Shown in pieces: positions 12,942 to 16,134 of a DNA stretch of 16,134 nucleotides. The translations under genes were made by a program, and so were the position numbers. The notes beneath the pieces are model-generated. The model worked only from the letters and a program-made list of their open reading frames with translations, had not been told where the DNA came from and did no database searches. How positions within the stretch are numbered: the first letter of the stretch is position 1; each line of letters opens with the position of its first letter. This DNA is from an uncultured Acidobacteriota bacterium (GTDB taxonomy: Bacteria; Acidobacteriota; JAAYUB01): assembly GCA_937925645.1 (NCBI GenBank), contig CALAMB010000258.1, positions 1-16,134 on the forward strand. Direction: 5' to 3'.

Positions 12942-14234
12942 TCAGGGATAAATCTTGTACAGCATGCGGGGGAAGGCGATGGTTTCCCGGATGTGCTCCA
13001 GGCCGCACAGCCAGGCGACGCACCGCTCGATGCCCATCCCGAACCCGCCGTGGGGGCAGGTGCCGTAGCGGCGCAGGTCCAGGTACCACTGGAAGGCCGC
13101 CTCGGGCAGGCCGTGCTCGCGGATGCGCGCCCGCAGCGTCTCCAGATCCGCCAGGCGCTGGCCGCCGCCGATCACCTCGCCGTAGCCCTCGGGCGCCAGC
13201 ACGTCGACGCAGAGGGCCTTGCCGGGATCGGCCGGGTCGGGCTCCATGTAGAAGGCCTTGACCGCGGCCGGGTAGCGGTGGACCATCACCGGCCGGTCGA
13301 ACCCCTCGCTGACCAGCGTCTCGTCGGTGCCGCCGAAGTCGCCGCCGTAGACGAATTCGGTGCCCTTCCCTTCGAGCATCTTGGCGGCGTCGTCGTAGGC
13401 CAGGCGGGGGAACGGCGTCCGGACGTTCTCCAGTTTGGCGGTGTCGCGCTCCAGCACCTTGAGTTCCTCGCGGCGCGTGTCGAGGACGTAGGCGACGATG
13501 TAACTGATGAAGTTCTCGGCCAGCTCCATCACGTCATCGAGGGTGGCCCAGGCCATCTCCGGCTCGATCATCCAGAACTCCATCAGGTGGCGGCGGGTCT
13601 TGGACTTCTCGGCCCGGAAAGTGGGGCCGAAGCAGTACACCTTGCCGAACGCCATGGCCGTCGCCTCGTTGTAGAGCTGGCCGCTCTGGGTGAGGTAGGC
13701 CTTGTCGTCGAAGTACTGGGTCTCGAACAGGGTGGTGGTGCCCTCGCAGGCGTTGGGCGTGAAGATGGGGGTGTCCACCAGGGTGAACCCGTTGGTGTCC
13801 AGGTAGTCGCGGCAGGCCTTGATGATGGCGTGACGCACCCGCATCACCGCGTGCTGGCGGCGGGAGCGCAGCCAGAGGTGGCGGTTCTCCATGAGGAACG
13901 CGGTGCCGTGCTCCTTCTTGGTGATGGGATAGTCGGCGACCGCCTGGACCACCTCCAGACCGGTCACGTCCATCTCGTGACCGCCGGCGGCCCGGGCCTC
14001 GGCGCGCACGCGGCCGGTGACGATCACGCTCGACTCCAGGCCGATGGCTTCCGCCTGGGCGAACGCTTCCGGGGCGACGTTGTTCTTGGCCATCACGCAC
14101 TGCATGATGCCGGTGCCGTCACGCACGATCAGGAACAGGATCTTGCCGCTGGAGCGGCGGTTGTAGAGCCAGCCCTTGAGGGCGACCGTCTGGTCGACGA
14201 ACCGGGCGGCGGTTTCGATGGTGAACGCGGACAT
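12942..14234 (-). CDS. asnS: Asparaginyl-tRNA synthetase
   Basis: This 430-residue class IIb aminoacyl-tRNA synthetase charges tRNA-Asn with asparagine in the cytoplasm. The N-terminal OB-fold anticodon-binding domain covers about 1-105 ([19 protein letters not shown]). The catalytic domain shows class II motif 2 ([19 protein letters not shown], 206-224) and motif 3 ([13 protein letters not shown], 397-409). AsnRS rather than AspRS is indicated by [13 protein letters not shown] (318-330), GEVIGGGQR (352-360), and the absence of the large bacterial AspRS insertion; AspRS is also longer. Length is within the AsnRS range and the domain is complete. The ATG at 14234 has GGAGG six bases upstream and a promoter at 14268-14296. 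The presence of AsnRS means the cell need not rely solely on the GatCAB amidation route for Asn-tRNA. Confidence 0.95.
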   Translation of the reverse strand: MSAFTIETAARFVDQTVALKGWLYNRRSSGKILFLIVRDGTGIMQCVMAKNNVAPEAFAQAEAIGLESSVIVTGRVRAEARAAGGHEMDVTGLEVVQAVADYPITKKEHGTAFLMENRHLWLRSRRQHAVMRVRHAIIKACRDYLDTNGFTLVDTPIFTPNACEGTTTLFETQYFDDKAYLTQSGQLYNEATAMAFGKVYCFGPTFRAEKSKTRRHLMEFWMIEPEMAWATLDDVMELAENFISYIVAYVLDTRREELKVLERDTAKLENVRTPFPRLAYDDAAKMLEGKGTEFVYGGDFGGTDETLVSEGFDRPVMVHRYPAAVKAFYMEPDPADPGKALCVDVLAPEGYGEVIGGGQRLADLETLRARIREHGLPEAAFQWYLDLRRYGTCPHGGFGMGIERCVAWLCGLEHIRETIAFPRMLYKIYP

Positions 14235-14267
14235 GCATACCTCCGGCGGGAGCGACAGGTTCTCCCG

Positions 14268-14296
14268 ATGATAATCAAAGACGCGCCAAAAGACAA
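14268..14296 (-). promoter_or_regulatory. Sigma70-type promoter of asnS
   Basis: On the minus strand TTGTCT (14291-14296), 17-base spacer, TATCAT (14268-14273). It lies in the 69-base gap after the transglycosylase gene, with transcription predicted from about 14261 and a leader of about 27 bases. Confidence 0.6.
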
Positions 14297-14303
14297 TGAC
14301 CGA

Positions 14304-16134
14304 TCAGCGCCCGGCGGCGGGAGGGGGCGCGAGGCGGGCCAATTCGGGGTGGACCAGGCGGTAGAGCCGCGTGTTGGCCATCACGTGGTCCACGTAGCCG
14401 CGGGTCTGGTGGAAATGGATCTCCGGCGGCAGGAACAGGTCGGCGGGCTGGCCGGCCAGGCGCGCCCAGTAGGCCGCCTGACCGAGGCCGGCGTTGTACG
14501 CGGCGGCCGCGGCGGCGGGGGACTGGAGGCGGTCCAGCAGCTCGCGCAGGTAGCGGACGCCGAGCCGGATGTTCAGGTCCGGCTGGTACAGGGCGGCGCC
14601 GGCGTCGGGCAGCTCGATGGCGCTCCGGGCCGCCACCGCGCGCGCCGTTTCCGGCATGAGCTGCATCAGCCCGCGGGCGGAGACCGCTGAGTGGGCGCGG
14701 GGGTTGAACCGGCTCTCCTGGTGGATAATGCTGTAAATGAGGCAGGGGTCGACGCCGGCGTCCCGGTTGGCGGCTCGGACTTCCTCCTGGTAGGGCGCCG
14801 GATAGTTCAGGCGGAGCAGCTCCGGGTTGATCATGGCGAACGGCGTGCCCTCGGGATACCGCTCCAGGGCCAGGTGGGACCAGCGGTACGCCTGGTGCGG
14901 CACGCCGGCCCGCTCGAACAGGCGGGCCAGCGTCACGGCGCGCCGGGTGGACAGGTCGCGCTCGGTGCCGCCGGTCTGCCGCACCACGAACGCCAGCGGG
15001 GTGCGGCTGTACTCGAGGGCGGCCGGTTCCGCCAGCCCCAGCCGCTGGAAGGTCCGTGCCCGGAACAGCCGCCTCGCGGACGAGTCGGCGGTGGCGGCGG
15101 GCGGGGCGGTGGCGTCGGCGGGTAGCGACGGGATGTCCGCCAACTCGGCGATCACTTCCTGGTACCGGGGCAGTTGCCGGATGCCCTGGCGCCACGCGGC
15201 GGCGTCGCCGGTCAGGAAATACAGCCGGCCGCATTCCTCGTAGGCGGCCGGCTGGTCGCCCCGCGCGGCGAGGTCGGCCGCCCGCGTCCGGGCCGCGGCC
15301 GCGAGCGCCGTCCGCAGTTCCGGCCGGCCGGCCAGGACGGCTTCCGCCCGCTCCATGGCCATGAACGCGTACTGGCTGTGGCGGTGGTAGAGCTCGGCGG
15401 TCCACGTCTCCACCGCCCGCTGCGGGTCGCCGGCGCCCTCGTGGGCGAGGCCGAGGAAGAACCGGGCCTCGAGCCGGTCCGGCAGGTTGCCGGAGGCGGG
15501 AGATGGCAGGTGCGGCAGCAGCGCCTCGAGAATGGGAATGGCTTGTTGGGGCATTCCCAACCGCAGGTGGAAGAGCGCCTCCCGGTACTCGAAGCGCCGG
15601 CGTTCCCGGCCGCTGATCTCGGTGGCGGCCCGCTGCAGCCAGCCCAGCGGCGCCGCGCTCGGCCCCGTGAGGCGGGTGACGTTGTAGAGGGCGGCGAAGA
15701 TGTCCGACCGCGTGTCGTCGTTGTCCGCCAGCTCCAGCGCGCCGGCGTACACCGGCAGGGCTTCGGCCTCCCGGCCGGCCAGCAGCAGCGTCCGGCCCAG
15801 GGCGAGCCGACTCTGGACGCGGAGCTTGTCGTCGTCGGCGCGACTCGCCTCTTCATAGAGCCGGGCGGCGGCGGGGTAATCCCCCTGGAGGAAGCGGCAG
15901 CGACCCACCCAGTAGGTGTAGAGCGACAGCTTGGCCGACCGGGGGAAGCGTTGACGAAGCGCCTCGGCCAGCGGGAGCGCCCGCCGGGCCTCGCGGTTCT
16001 GCACCAGCACCGCCGTCAGCCGGGCCAGGCGGTCCTCCGACTGGCTGACGCGGGCCATGAGCGGTTCGCTGTCCAGCAAGCCCAGCGCCGCGGCCGCCTC
16101 GGTGCGCGCCCGGCCCGACGCCAGCGCCGGCCAG
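14304..16134 (-). CDS. slt: Slt-type soluble lytic transglycosylase, N-terminally truncated by the window edge
   Basis: At least 608 residues are present. The frame has no stop up to the right edge, where it still reads coding-like Ala/Leu-rich sequence, so the TTG at 16079 is not the true start. Most of the protein is a chain of TPR-like helical hairpins forming a superhelix, as in Slt70. The C-terminal catalytic domain carries YSIIHQESRFNP with the catalytic Glu (codon 14715-14717), then ARGLMQLMPETA and AAAYNAGLG, the GLMQ and AYNAG motifs of family 1 lytic transglycosylases. These cleave peptidoglycan between MurNAc and GlcNAc with 1,6-anhydro product formation in the periplasm. Total size is similar to Slt70, so little is missing beyond the signal peptide. 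The order of domains matches family 1A. Confidence 0.88.
   Translation of the reverse strand, partial: WPALASGRARTEAAAALGLLDSEPLMARVSQSEDRLARLTAVLVQNREARRALPLAEALRQRFPRSAKLSLYTYWVGRCRFLQGDYPAAARLYEEASRADDDKLRVQSRLALGRTLLLAGREAEALPVYAGALELADNDDTRSDIFAALYNVTRLTGPSAAPLGWLQRAATEISGRERRRFEYREALFHLRLGMPQQAIPILEALLPHLPSPASGNLPDRLEARFFLGLAHEGAGDPQRAVETWTAELYHRHSQYAFMAMERAEAVLAGRPELRTALAAAARTRAADLAARGDQPAAYEECGRLYFLTGDAAAWRQGIRQLPRYQEVIAELADIPSLPADATAPPAATADSSARRLFRARTFQRLGLAEPAALEYSRTPLAFVVRQTGGTERDLSTRRAVTLARLFERAGVPHQAYRWSHLALERYPEGTPFAMINPELLRLNYPAPYQEEVRAANRDAGVDPCLIYSIIHQESRFNPRAHSAVSARGLMQLMPETARAVAARSAIELPDAGAALYQPDLNIRLGVRYLRELLDRLQSPAAAAAAYNAGLGQAAYWARLAGQPADLFLPPEIHFHQTRGYVDHVMANTRLYRLVHPELARLAPPPAAGR

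Noticed and set aside
12993..14690. Plus-strand frame opposite asnS and the transglycosylase end
   Set aside because: Antisense shadow of two clearly identified enzymes.
1..16134. tRNA or rRNA genes, CRISPR arrays, insertion sequences, attachment sites
   Set aside because: No cloverleaf, regular spaced repeats, transposase-like protein or terminal inverted repeats were noticed on either strand.

Overview
This is a GC-rich window of ordinary chromosomal character from a Gram-negative bacterium. An outer-membrane DUF481 barrel, a periplasmic lytic transglycosylase and several signal-peptide proteins support the Gram-negative reading. A tungsten/molybdenum aldehyde:ferredoxin oxidoreductase (AOR) with a polyferredoxin partner and a radical SAM/SPASM enzyme suggest an anaerobe. 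The mix of genes and the secreted propeller protein with 'NP'-type beta modules resemble Acidobacteriota or related environmental lineages, but this is an impression and cannot be proved from the window. No mobile element, CRISPR array, tRNA or rRNA was seen.

Layout. Positions 1-575 (+) hold the 3' end of a HAD-type phosphatase. Positions 690-3265 (-) are a two-gene polyferredoxin/AOR operon with a strong sigma70-type promoter (3299-3327) and a near-perfect intrinsic terminator (635-667). Divergent from it, with its own promoter, is a ThiS/MoaD-like sulfur carrier (3404-3607, +), probably serving pterin-cofactor synthesis. Positions 3656-5470 (-) encode a secreted TPR protein with an HExxH metallopeptidase domain. 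Divergent from that is a same-strand run at 5745-10309 (+): radical SAM/SPASM enzyme, sugar-nucleotidyltransferase-like protein with an altered active site, DUF481 outer-membrane protein, and glycerophosphodiester phosphodiesterase. This run meets the next minus-strand gene tail to tail, and the two genes share a CTAG palindrome as both stop codons. Positions 10306-12915 (-) encode a secreted beta-propeller protein, which lies just downstream of asnS (12942-14234, -; own promoter). An Slt-type lytic transglycosylase (14304 to the right edge, -) completes the window.

How the genes work together. The clearest functional unit is the AOR module: a W/Mo-bispterin enzyme, a multi-cluster ferredoxin that takes its electrons, and a small sulfur carrier probably supplying the dithiolene sulfur. 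The 5745-10309 genes have a cell-envelope flavour (nucleotidyltransferase, outer-membrane protein, phosphodiesterase) but share no demonstrated pathway. I do not see a convincing undescribed defence or mobile system. The most unusual points are the lysine in place of the metal-binding aspartate of the nucleotidyltransferase, the altered cluster motifs in both AOR subunits, and the nested internal repeats of the propeller protein.
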